From the NCBI GenBank assembly GCA_035604635.1, contig DATNIC010000227.1, positions 1-28,632 of the forward strand: 28,632 nt of DNA, read 5' to 3'. The notes beneath the pieces were generated by a model. That model worked only from the letters and a program-made list of their open reading frames with translations. It made no database searches and was not told where the DNA came from. How positions within the stretch are numbered: the stretch's first letter is position 1; each line of letters opens with the position of its first letter. Made by a program: the position numbers and the translations under genes. This stretch comes from DATNIC01 sp035604635. GTDB taxonomy: Bacteria; Vulcanimicrobiota; Vulcanimicrobiia; Vulcanimicrobiales; Vulcanimicrobiaceae. Shown in pieces: positions 21,848 through 28,632 of the stretch.

Positions 21848-22785
21848 TGCAGCATCACTAGCGCCGCTGTGCGCGCCGGCATACCGATCTTCACGCCCCG
21901 GCTTTCTGCGGTTGCGTTGACTGCCGAGATCACGCCGTCGCGCCAGGTGCTCATCCCATCGCCGATGCGCGCCGACAACGCGGCCACGGCGGCCGCTGCG
22001 ATCGCGCTGCGATCGAGCATCGGTAAACCGGCGATTGCGCTGCGGTTCTTCCCGATGCCGCAGTCATTGCCGATCGCGCCGCGCGGCCCGATCTCGAGGA
22101 TGCTCTCGCCGAAGACGCGCGCCGCATTCGCGCCGATGCAGACGACGTCGTGCGGCAAGCGACCCAGCTTCTCGTACAGATCAAAGCTCGAGGTGTCGGC
22201 GTAGACCTTCCCGTTCGGCGCCTGATCGACGAGATGTACCTCAGGCGGGGCCTCCGCCTCGAGCGTCACGCTCTTCCCCATAGGTGCGGCCAGCATCAGT
22301 TGCGCTGCTTCGTACGCTACCTGCCCCGGGCGCACGCCGAGTCGTCGAGCCGGCTCGTTCACCCTGCTGATCGTTCCCTGCGCCAACGATCGGCCGTTGG
22401 ACATCTCCGCGGTCAACGTATCGACCGCGGCTACGGGGATCCCGATCTTCTCGGCAGCGCGCAGTCCGCTGATCGCGGCCTCGTCTTTACCGATCCCGGC
22501 ATCGTCGGCGATTGCTCCCTTCGCGCCTTGGGAGAAAAGCGAACGGAGCGTATTGGTTCCGGCGTACGACGCGACGATGACGACGTCCGTCGGTGCCAGC
22601 TGCCCTTTCTCAATGTAGGCCGTCGAATCGATGACGATGATCCGACCCTTCGGATCGTCCTTTAGAACGAGCAGCTTTCCTCGCCCGAGGGCCTCGCCGC
22701 CGGCGAGCGCTTGGGGTATCGCGTTCGCAGGGCTGACGGACCCGAGCGCCGCTGCGGCGCCTGCGAGAAATGCCTCTCGTTTCAT
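21844..22785 (-). CDS. Exported protein of two tandem copies of an uncharacterised domain
   Basis: A 313-residue protein that I cannot name. It starts with a secretory leader (MKREAFLAGAAAALGSVSPA, cleavage near ANA). The rest is a clear internal duplication: residues about 38-166 align with about 181-312. Matching landmarks are a strand pair (GRIIVIDSTAY versus GKVYADTSSFD), a DVVIVASYAG versus DVVCIGANAA strand, the signature KGAIADDAGIGKDEAAISGL (89-108) versus RGAIGNDCGIGKNRSAIAGL (235-254), and VNEPARRLGVRPG versus VNATAESRGVKIG. The conserved Asp, GIGK and Ala-Gly residues suggest a ligand- or nucleotide-like binding loop, but this is only appearance. I recall single-copy uncharacterised homologues in catabolic operons. 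It follows the M24 gene by six bases and overlaps the racemase-like gene, so it works within this operon. Confidence 0.75.
   Translation of the reverse strand: MKREAFLAGAAAALGSVSPANAIPQALAGGEALGRGKLLVLKDDPKGRIIVIDSTAYIEKGQLAPTDVVIVASYAGTNTLRSLFSQGAKGAIADDAGIGKDEAAISGLRAAEKIGIPVAAVDTLTAEMSNGRSLAQGTISRVNEPARRLGVRPGQVAYEAAQLMLAAPMGKSVTLEAEAPPEVHLVDQAPNGKVYADTSSFDLYEKLGRLPHDVVCIGANAARVFGESILEIGPRGAIGNDCGIGKNRSAIAGLPMLDRSAIAAAAVAALSARIGDGMSTWRDGVISAVNATAESRGVKIGMPARTAALVMLQ
21850..22674 (-). repeat. Internal tandem domain duplication (about 130 residues each)
   Basis: The first copy spans about 22288-22674 and the second about 21850-22245. Similarity is evident at protein level (paired GAIxxDxGIGKxxxAIxGL signatures) but the nucleotide sequences have diverged, so the duplication is old. 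Copy 2 has a Cys in place of the Ala that precedes GIGK in copy 1. Confidence 0.75.
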
Positions 22786-22791
22786 CGCCGC

Positions 22792-24087
22792 CTAGACGCT
22801 CACGAGTTCCCACGGGAAATCGTCGATGCACTCGCAGCCTTTGTCATTGACGATGAACGTGTGACCGAGGAAGATCCCGAAGTTGCCGTCCGGAGTGATC
22901 GGATTCGGTTCGGCCATGATGACCATCCCCGGTTTGAGGATTTGCTCGAACGGTTCTGCATCGACGTGATCGCTGAAGACGTGGGGCCCGTCGGTAATCA
23001 GATCGATCCCGTGAACATGGATCGGCCGTGACTGCGCACCCTGCTCGCGGAAAAACTGCGCCGCAGTCCGCATCGCCTCAACGTTGTTCCCGGGCTTGAT
23101 CTCGGCGACGATCTTCTTGAATCCCGGGAGGACGATCTCGTCCCAGAACTTCTTCACCGCGTCCGTCGGCGGCCCGATGCAGATCGGCGATCCGATTTGG
23201 GCGCTGTAGCCACGATAGCCGGCTGCCAACTCCATGATGATGATGTCGCCCTTCGAGAGGACGCGGCCCGACGGGCGCGGGTTCCCGAAAATGCACGACG
23301 GGTTCGCCATCGGCGTCGAGCTCAGGATCGTGAAGTCGATGTCGCCACCGCCGTCAAGGATCGCGTGGCCGGCTGCGGCGCGCAGCTGATATTCGGTGAC
23401 ACCGGGCTTCGCGCGTTCGGCGACCGCCTTCAGTGCGTCGCCGCAGAGTTGACCCGCCTTGCGAATGCACGCGAGCTCCTCGTCGCTGTGGATCGAAAGC
23501 AGCTCGTGCATCCAGCCTTCGGTGAAGACCAGCTCGGCGTCGGGCAGCCCTTTGCGTAACGTCTCGAATTGGTTGACCGGCAGATAGTCGGCATGGCGCG
23601 GATCGATCTCGAGCAGGCCGACGCGCGCGCGCTCGAGACCAAGCTCGCGGATCCGCTCGACCATCACTTCGGCGTACTTGCCGTTGCGGCTCGAGCGCAC
23701 GTCGGAGAGAGCCGCAGACGTCGCGCGCCGGACCGCCTCGATATGCGTCCCGCCCATCGCATAGATCAGCGTGGGGTCGCCTTCGAGCGGGACAACGACA
23801 TAGGCCGCGAGCGCGTGCCATTCCCAGTGGCCGCTCAGCCACAGCATCCCGCCGCCGAAGCTCCAGTGGCTGGGACCGCCCGGGACGATCGCGACGTCGA
23901 TCCGGTTCTCGCGCATCTTGGCGCGCAACGCCGCATAGCGGCGCGCATACTCTTCCTTCGAAAACTGCTCGTACGTGGCGTCGTGGAAGTACGGCGTTCC
24001 CCGCATCGCGTTAAACGCCGGCGTATCGAGCTTGTGGCGTAGCTCTTCCCAAGGCAACGGGACGCGTGTCCGGGGTACGGTCGCCAT
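22792..24087 (-). CDS. M24 (creatinase/prolidase-fold) family protein with altered metal ligands
   Basis: A 431-residue 'pita-bread' fold protein with a creatinase-type N-terminal domain (about 40-190) and an M24 core (about 200-431). The ATG at 24087 shares one base with the upstream stop (TAATG) and has AAGGA just before it; an upstream GTG at 24099 is less likely. In metal-dependent members the core reads GDxxxxDxGxxYxGYxSD. Here it reads GDIIIMELAAGYRGYSAQ (280-297), so the two Asp ligands are Glu286 and Gln297. His359 (VHGIDL) and Glu393 (MAEPNP) remain, but the final Glu is replaced in FLGHTF (406-411). Loss of ligands resembles creatinase, which needs no metal. A metal-free amidinohydrolase or a lyase role is thus more likely than Xaa-Pro peptidase activity. 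It is embedded between the substrate-binding protein gene and the duplicated-domain gene. Confidence 0.88.
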   Translation of the reverse strand: MATVPRTRVPLPWEELRHKLDTPAFNAMRGTPYFHDATYEQFSKEEYARRYAALRAKMRENRIDVAIVPGGPSHWSFGGGMLWLSGHWEWHALAAYVVVPLEGDPTLIYAMGGTHIEAVRRATSAALSDVRSSRNGKYAEVMVERIRELGLERARVGLLEIDPRHADYLPVNQFETLRKGLPDAELVFTEGWMHELLSIHSDEELACIRKAGQLCGDALKAVAERAKPGVTEYQLRAAAGHAILDGGGDIDFTILSSTPMANPSCIFGNPRPSGRVLSKGDIIIMELAAGYRGYSAQIGSPICIGPPTDAVKKFWDEIVLPGFKKIVAEIKPGNNVEAMRTAAQFFREQGAQSRPIHVHGIDLITDGPHVFSDHVDAEPFEQILKPGMVIMAEPNPITPDGNFGIFLGHTFIVNDKGCECIDDFPWELVSV

Positions 24088-25139
24088 TATTCCTTGCACT
24101 TTCCGATCGTCGTCGGCCCGCCGGCCGCGGCCAGCGCCTCGCGCGCGAGCTTGATATCGACGATCTGATCGAAGGCGAGATGTTTGGTCGGATCGATGTC
24201 ACCGTCGTCGATGTCGTGCTGCTCGGTCCACAGCGTCGATGCCGGATTGAATCCGGTATTGACTGCCCAGACGCAGTTCTGCGTGATCTGGTTGTAGGCA
24301 AACTCGACGGCATCGCGGGGCTTGTGCGTCGCGTCCATGATGATCGGGATGACCTTTTCCTTGTCGCGGTACATCGTGCGGACCGCATCGATCATCGCGG
24401 CGACGGTATCGCGCAGGAGCGTGGGATCTTTCGCAATGAAGCCGTCCGATGCGCCGTACGCGGTAAACGTAAAATTCGGCATCATCTTCGAGAGGTCGAC
24501 GAGGACGTGCGCGCCCGGCCGCTGCCTGAGAGCGAGGTAGACGTCTTCGGGATGCAGCACCACGGCGTCGACCTGACCCGCGACCAAGCCCGGCAGACGG
24601 CCCGCCGTGTCGCCGGCAATGAACGCCGCGTCCTCGACCTTGAGTCCGGCTCTCTTGAGGACTTCGCGTCCCATGAGCCAGTTGAAGCCCCCGACGCCGC
24701 CGCCCGCCGCGCTCAAACGCTTGCCCTTGAGATCCTTGGCAGTCTTGATGTCCGGCCCGACGACGTACGACTGCGGCGGATGCGGCGCGAACATCCAAAT
24801 CTGCTTTGCCGGCAAGCCGCGGCCGATCGAGATGTCGGTCAAATTGGCGATCGTGTTCCCCTGCGAGATCGCGGCGACGATCGTCCCAACCGTTCCGCCG
24901 TTGAACTCAACGATGTTCGCATCGACGCAACGCTTCGCAAAGTAGCCGAGCGCTTTCGCCACGTACGGCGGCGTATGCACGACGTTGGGCGGCGAGACGG
25001 AGATGCCGACGTTGATCTTTCGCAAGCCGCCCGGGCAACTCTGCTGCGCCTGCGCGAACGAATGGCGGTCGCCCGGTCCGCCGGCCGCAGCGAACAGCAC
25101 GAAAAGCAGGCCTCCGATGAACGCGTTACGCCGAACCAT
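24087..25139 (-). CDS. ABC transporter substrate-binding protein, NMT1/SsuA-like
   Basis: A 350-residue periplasmic binding protein, the partner of the permease and ATPase encoded immediately upstream. The ATG at 25139 has a perfect AGGAGG site and opens a signal peptide (MVRRNAFIGGLLFVLFAAAG, cleavage near FAQA). The mature protein contains YVAKALGYFAKRCVDANIV (the family's GYF block), a Gly-Gly-Thr-Val-Gly pocket turn, the hinge strand TAKDLKGKRLSAAGGG with a following lobe-two helix, and LPGLVAGQVDAVVLHPEDV. Cys residues occur near both ends of the mature chain (QSCPGG and IGKCKE), raising the possibility of a disulfide closing the termini. It binds an unknown small solute, probably the substrate of this operon. 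The stop codon shares a base with the ATG of the M24 gene. Confidence 0.9.
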   Translation of the reverse strand: MVRRNAFIGGLLFVLFAAAGGPGDRHSFAQAQQSCPGGLRKINVGISVSPPNVVHTPPYVAKALGYFAKRCVDANIVEFNGGTVGTIVAAISQGNTIANLTDISIGRGLPAKQIWMFAPHPPQSYVVGPDIKTAKDLKGKRLSAAGGGVGGFNWLMGREVLKRAGLKVEDAAFIAGDTAGRLPGLVAGQVDAVVLHPEDVYLALRQRPGAHVLVDLSKMMPNFTFTAYGASDGFIAKDPTLLRDTVAAMIDAVRTMYRDKEKVIPIIMDATHKPRDAVEFAYNQITQNCVWAVNTGFNPASTLWTEQHDIDDGDIDPTKHLAFDQIVDIKLAREALAAAGGPTTIGKCKE

Positions 25140-25143
25140 ATCG

Positions 25144-25149
25144 CCTCCT
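25144..25149 (-). promoter_or_regulatory. Strong ribosome binding site (AGGAGG) for the substrate-binding protein
   Basis: A perfect minus-strand AGGAGG lies four bases before the ATG at 25139, in the 12-base gap after the permease stop. It is the strongest site I noticed in this operon and fits the need for excess binding protein over permease and ATPase. Confidence 0.85.
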
Positions 25150-25151
25150 GA

Positions 25152-26006
25152 CTAATCTTTGTTGACGGCAGTCCATGGGACCAGCCGCCGTTCGAGGAAC
25201 GAAACCAAAGCGGTCATCGTCACGCCCAACAGTCCGAGCGTCACGATCGGAACGAACATCCGATCGACCTGATAGGTGCTCGCGCTGCGGACGATGAGAT
25301 AGCCGATGCCCGAGATCGCCGTATACAAATCGGCGAGCACCATGCCGATGAGTCCACGGCCCACGGCCAAGCGCAAACCCGCGATGATGAACGGCAGCGC
25401 GGCCGGCAAGACGATGTTCACCCAGAGCTGGCGCTCCGAGCAGCGGAACGCGCGCCCGACTTCAAGCAGGTTCACGTCGACGTTCTTCACGCCCTGATAC
25501 GTGTTGATTGCGATCGGGAAAAACGCGAACAACACCATAATGATCGTCTTGGCAGTGAATTCGTAGCCCGTCCACAAAACGATCAGCGGGACGAGCGCGA
25601 CGGCCGGCGTCGAATAGAGAAACGTGATGTACGGTCCCAGGGCGACGTCGACGACCCAAAAGCGCGCCAGCAGCAGCCCGGCCAGGATCCCGGCGACGAT
25701 TGAGATCGCGAGCCCCGCACTAAATACGATCAGGCTCGGCGCGAGATAGCGCCATAGCTCGCCGCTTCCGATCATATCCCGTGCTGCTTTGACGACGGCG
25801 ATGGGCGTGGTGAAGAGCGCCGCGTTCGTGTGCTCACCGATGATCTGCCATCCGGTCAAGACGACGATCAGCGAGATCAGCTGAATCCCCAGCGACTGCA
25901 AGCGGCGCTTGCGCGCCCGATCGGCAGCGACGCGCTTCGCGCGCACCCGGTCGTCGCTTTCATCCGCTGCAACGGTCAGCGTGACGTCGATCGTCGCGTT
26001 CGTCAT
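25152..26006 (-). CDS. ABC transporter permease, SsuC/TauC-like
   Basis: A 284-residue inner-membrane permease with about six helices (from residue 40 onward) preceded by an unusually long, charged cytoplasmic N-terminus (ADESDDRVRAKRVAADRARK). The cytoplasmic EAA loop that contacts the ATPase is recognisable at EVGRAFRCSERQLWVNIVLP followed by AALPFIIAGLRLAVGRG. This is the BPD_transp_1 pattern of the nitrate/taurine/sulfonate importer family (PF00528). The ATG at 26006 overlaps the stop of the ATPase gene as ATGA, and the binding protein gene follows after 12 bases, so the three importer genes are translated together. It forms the membrane channel for uptake of the operon's solute. Confidence 0.93.
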   Translation of the reverse strand: MTNATIDVTLTVAADESDDRVRAKRVAADRARKRRLQSLGIQLISLIVVLTGWQIIGEHTNAALFTTPIAVVKAARDMIGSGELWRYLAPSLIVFSAGLAISIVAGILAGLLLARFWVVDVALGPYITFLYSTPAVALVPLIVLWTGYEFTAKTIIMVLFAFFPIAINTYQGVKNVDVNLLEVGRAFRCSERQLWVNIVLPAALPFIIAGLRLAVGRGLIGMVLADLYTAISGIGYLIVRSASTYQVDRMFVPIVTLGLLGVTMTALVSFLERRLVPWTAVNKD

Positions 26007-26791
26007 CCGGCCCGAACGATCGTTTCCGGTTTGGCTTGCTGCAGCTCGCGCCAGATGTGATTGCGCAGCTCAGCAAAGCGTGGGTCGGCGCGGACCACTT
26101 CGACGTCGCGCGGCCAGCCGAACGGCATCTCTAGGATCTCTTTGATCCGGCCGGGACGCGCCGTCATGACCGCGATACGATCGGCGAGCAAGATCGCCTC
26201 ATCGATCGAATGGGTAACGAAGACCATCGTCTTGCGCTCCTCGGGACGCTGCATTAGGTTGAGCAGCTCGGCTTGGAGCACTTCGCGCGTCTGCGCATCG
26301 AGCGCTGCGAACGGTTCATCCATTAATAGCACGGATGGATTCATCGCGAGCGCCCGGACGAGCCCGACGCGCTGCTGCATCCCGCCCGAAAGCTGGTACG
26401 GAAAGCGCCTCTCAAAGCCGGTCAGTCCGACCAGCTCGAGATAGTGTCCGACGCGCTCCCTGATCTTCGCCTCCGGCGCTCCGGCCATCGCCAAGCCGAA
26501 CGCCGCGTTGTCGTAGACGGTCTTCCACGGAAGCAGGCCGAAGTGCTGAAAGACCATCGCGACGTCATCGGGCGGGCCGGTGACACGCTGACCGTTGACC
26601 GCAATCTCGCCGTCGCTGAGATCGATCAGTCCGGCGATACAGCGCAGGAACGTCGTCTTCCCGCAGCCGCTCGGCCCGACGACGCACAGGATCTCTTGGC
26701 GCGGCACGGCGAGCGAGAGCTGGCGAAACGCGATGACGGCACCGTCGAGGAAAAGGCGGCTTGCGTTGGTGGCAACGATTGCAGAGTCCAC
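26003..26791 (-). CDS. ABC transporter ATP-binding protein, SsuB/TauB-like
   Basis: A 262-residue ATPase of the nitrate/sulfonate/taurine importer family. Walker A is GPSGCGKTT (39-47), the Q-loop Gln82 (FQHFGLLPW), the ABC signature LSGGMQQR (134-141), Walker B VLLMDEP (154-160), the D-loop ALDAQTR (163-169) and the H-loop His194 (VTHS). All catalytic residues are present. The start is GTG at 26791, with no strong ribosome site. It follows the alpha/beta hydrolase gene by 53 bases, the largest gap in this operon, which could hold an internal regulatory site although I see none. It powers import with the permease and binding protein encoded downstream. Confidence 0.95.
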   Translation of the reverse strand: MDSAIVATNASRLFLDGAVIAFRQLSLAVPRQEILCVVGPSGCGKTTFLRCIAGLIDLSDGEIAVNGQRVTGPPDDVAMVFQHFGLLPWKTVYDNAAFGLAMAGAPEAKIRERVGHYLELVGLTGFERRFPYQLSGGMQQRVGLVRALAMNPSVLLMDEPFAALDAQTREVLQAELLNLMQRPEERKTMVFVTHSIDEAILLADRIAVMTARPGRIKEILEMPFGWPRDVEVVRADPRFAELRNHIWRELQQAKPETIVRAG

Positions 26792-26844
26792 GGGTCTGCC
26801 GAGGTTCGCGGGCCTTGGAAGAAATTCTTACCAGAGCGCGGCGC

Positions 26845-27948
26845 TCATGAAGGCATGCCTAAATTGCGCAAGATCCACGGCGTCGTGACCTTCGCGAAGA
26901 TGACGGGATCGCGCCAGCCCTGGGCCTGCCGCCCCATGTGGCCGCCGGCCGGATTGATCCACGCCTCCTTCGGCGTCTCACCCGAGTGGAGCAGCAGATC
27001 GATGTCGGCGATTGGAACCTGCGTGTCGCCGACGCCCGCGATAACCAACATCGGAGCCGTCGGTTTCCCGACGAAACCTTGAGCGACGAGCGAATGCTCG
27101 GGGATCACGCGCAGATAGTCATCCGGCGTCTCGACGCCTTCGTATAAAGACATCATCGCGGGAGCAAGGTCAAAGAGGTACTCGGTGTTGCTGAATGCCG
27201 TCGCGGCGAAATCGCGCGAGAAGAACGCGTGGACCGGGGGCGATTGGACGACGACCCCCAAAACGCGTTCCCGCTCGGTCACGGCGAGCTTGCAGCCCCA
27301 ATAGCCGCCGAAGCTCCCGCCATAGATCGCGACGCGCGACGCATCGATCTCCGGCCGCCGAAGCAATTGGTCCATTGCCACGGAGAACATCCGCTCCGCA
27401 CCGGGCGCGAGCTTGATCGGCGCTTGCCCCTTGCCGGGCATATCGAAGGTCGCGAACCCGACGCCGCTTTCGAGCAACGGCGCGAAGCGTTCGGCCAGAT
27501 CTTCTTTGGTGGAGTCCAAGCCGCTGATCGCGACGACGAACGGGACGGGTCCGCGCGCTTTCGGCAAGCGCAGGTACGTAACGATCTCCTTCCCTTCGAA
27601 CGGGATGCGCAGGACCTCGAGCCGCGGTTCGAGCGTCCCGGCGTGGGATAGGTACGCCGCGATCGCATCCTCGTAGGCGCGCTGCTTCTTTGGCGAGTCG
27701 AGCGGGACGGGCCAACGCGCGAACGAGTAATAGCGCCACGCCGCGACGTGATCGCCGTTCTTGCGGTAGCGCTCGGCCGGGACGCTCCACGCTTGCGCCC
27801 ATTCGTCCCGGTCGATCGTTTTGAGCGAGGCGAGGACCGAACGCACGTCAGCGGGATCGAGTCCGATCAGCGGATAGGCGTTGCGATCTGCGCGCGCTTG
27901 GGTTTCAGCCCTGAGGTCTTCGAGCGAGCGACCTTGCTGGTCGCTCAC
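26845..27948 (-). CDS. Alpha/beta hydrolase, FrsA/dihydroxypseudooxynicotine-hydrolase-like (copy 2)
   Basis: A 367-residue paralogue of the hydrolase at 19887-21038. The GTG start at 27948 overlaps the upstream TPP-enzyme stop as GTGA and aligns its N-terminus (SLEDLRAETQARADRN) with that of copy 1 (TLEELKAEAQARADRN). The catalytic residues are Ser212 (YGGSFGGYWG), Asp308 (AGVGDTQVP) and His337 (AGGHMGR). The helical N-terminal domain is retained but lacks an insert present in copy 1 (copy-1 residues about 70-80). Proteins of this group can cleave C-C bonds beta to a carbonyl, as in nicotine breakdown, or act as esterases. Linkage to the ABC importer and a TPP enzyme indicates a catabolic role. 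The open frame continues upstream, but only as antisense-like sequence within the TPP gene. Confidence 0.87.
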   Translation of the reverse strand: MSDQQGRSLEDLRAETQARADRNAYPLIGLDPADVRSVLASLKTIDRDEWAQAWSVPAERYRKNGDHVAAWRYYSFARWPVPLDSPKKQRAYEDAIAAYLSHAGTLEPRLEVLRIPFEGKEIVTYLRLPKARGPVPFVVAISGLDSTKEDLAERFAPLLESGVGFATFDMPGKGQAPIKLAPGAERMFSVAMDQLLRRPEIDASRVAIYGGSFGGYWGCKLAVTERERVLGVVVQSPPVHAFFSRDFAATAFSNTEYLFDLAPAMMSLYEGVETPDDYLRVIPEHSLVAQGFVGKPTAPMLVIAGVGDTQVPIADIDLLLHSGETPKEAWINPAGGHMGRQAQGWRDPVIFAKVTTPWILRNLGMPS

Positions 27949-28632
27949 TCCCCGCGCTCTGGCCCGCCGCGCTCGAAGTTCGAGGTCATCCCCGACGCGA
28001 CGCTCGCCGAGTATTCGGGCAAGATGACGACGTCGACGACGCAGACCCCGCCGGCGCGAACTTCGTCGATCGCTTGCGCGAAGGCGCCGGCCATGTCTTG
28101 CGGGCGCGTGACCGGGCCGATACCGGCCGCGCCTTGACCGCGCGCCAACGCCGCGCAATCGGGCGGCGGGCCGTCGATACGTTGACCGATCCACTTGCGC
28201 TCGACGGGCCGCCCGCGGGTCACGGCCATGCGCTCTTGATGGACTTCGTCGTTGAAGTACGAGCGGTTGTTCCCGACGATGACCAGCAGCGGAATCTTGT
28301 TCGCGACCGCCGTCCAAAGCGCGGTCAGTCCCATAAGATAGTCGCCGTCGCCGATCACCGCGACCGGGAGGCGTCCGCTCCCGCGCAGCGCCAGCGCAGC
28401 GCCGACCGCGATCCCCGGTCCTCCGCCGACGCCGCCGCCGCCGTCACCGCCGAGATAGTCGAGCGGATGGCGGAACGTGAAATCGGTCCCGCCGCGCGGC
28501 AGGCTCGTGTAGCAGACATCGATCCCGGCGAACGCGTTGGTCAGCCCCGCGGTAAACGCCTCGATGCCGATGGCGTCGCCTGCTAAGGCTCCGTTACCGT
28601 GTGGGGCGGTCGTGCTGCCGCCGCCGGCGCCA
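27945..28632 (-). CDS. Thiamine pyrophosphate-dependent enzyme, C-terminal part (5' end outside window)
   Basis: The last 229 complete codons of a TPP enzyme of the acetolactate synthase/benzoylformate decarboxylase superfamily; the N-terminus is beyond the right edge. The TPP-binding motif is intact: VIGDGDYLMG, then 20 residues later VIVGNNRSYFNDE, giving the classical GDG...NN pattern that binds Mg and diphosphate. Upstream in the protein, HPLDYLGGDGGGGVGGGPG and AVGAALAL match the conserved glycine-rich turn before the TPP domain. The C-terminus is short (VVILPEYSASVASGM...). Such enzymes decarboxylate 2-keto acids, cleave C-C bonds or ligate aldehydes. A glycine-rich stretch near the truncated end (GAGGGSTTAPHGNG) may be a domain linker. 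It is the first visible gene of the minus-strand operon and overlaps the hydrolase start by four bases. Confidence 0.9.
   Translation of the reverse strand, partial: GAGGGSTTAPHGNGALAGDAIGIEAFTAGLTNAFAGIDVCYTSLPRGGTDFTFRHPLDYLGGDGGGGVGGGPGIAVGAALALRGSGRLPVAVIGDGDYLMGLTALWTAVANKIPLLVIVGNNRSYFNDEVHQERMAVTRGRPVERKWIGQRIDGPPPDCAALARGQGAAGIGPVTRPQDMAGAFAQAIDEVRAGGVCVVDVVILPEYSASVASGMTSNFERGGPERGE

Noticed and set aside
27949..28317. N-terminal extension in frame with the second FrsA-like hydrolase
   Set aside because: The extension is Arg-rich shadow sequence within the TPP enzyme gene. The GTG at 27948 aligns with the paralogue's N-terminus.

Overview
This window is a gene-dense, high-GC stretch from a Gram-negative (diderm) bacterium. 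An outer membrane is implied by a giant autotransporter whose C-terminal barrel ends in Phe, and by many exported substrate-binding proteins. The lineage is not proven. The GC-rich, GATCG-rich coding style, frequent GTG/TTG starts and catabolic gene mix would suit Candidatus Eremiobacterota (WPS-2) or a soil proteobacterium. The homoserine dehydrogenase looks proteobacterial in sequence style and the IalB-like protein is a family best known from alphaproteobacteria. I treat the taxonomic guess as weak. I recognised no tRNA, rRNA, CRISPR array, insertion sequence or phage gene, and no gene-free stretch exceeds about 120 bases.

Layout, left to right: (i) 1-1206: a truncated NMT1/SsuA-type substrate-binding protein (minus) divergent from a small exported IalB-like protein (plus). 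(ii) 1213-10170: one enormous glycine-rich autotransporter gene on the minus strand, with about 34 passenger repeats. (iii) 10265-12199: a second solitary substrate-binding protein (minus), divergent from an isocitrate lyase/PEP mutase superfamily enzyme (plus). (iv) 12200-17312: an SDR oxidoreductase, a small membrane protein, a meta-cleavage-type alpha/beta hydrolase, homoserine dehydrogenase (the only clear housekeeping gene) and a 14-helix DHA2 drug exporter. (v) 17358-21038: a plus-strand four-gene operon of NAD(P)H:FMN reductase, luciferase-like flavin monooxygenase and two alpha/beta hydrolases. (vi) 21035-28632: a minus-strand run of eight tightly packed or overlapping genes. In transcription order these are a TPP-dependent enzyme (cut by the right edge), an alpha/beta hydrolase paralogous to one in (v), a SsuB/SsuC/SsuA-type ABC importer, an M24 (creatinase-like) enzyme with degraded metal ligands, an exported protein built from two copies of one uncharacterised domain, and an exported Asp/Glu racemase-like protein lacking the catalytic cysteines.

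Regions (v) and (vi) converge with a 4-base overlap and share a paralogous C-C-hydrolase-like enzyme. I infer that they form one catabolic locus: import of a small organic compound by the ABC system, reduced-flavin-dependent oxygenation, hydrolytic cleavage and TPP-dependent processing. The substrate cannot be read from sequence. The SsuABC/SsuE/luciferase-like combination recalls sulfonate or heterocycle use. The most novel-looking components are the duplicated-domain exported protein, the cysteine-less racemase-like protein and the M24 protein with substituted ligands, all translationally linked.
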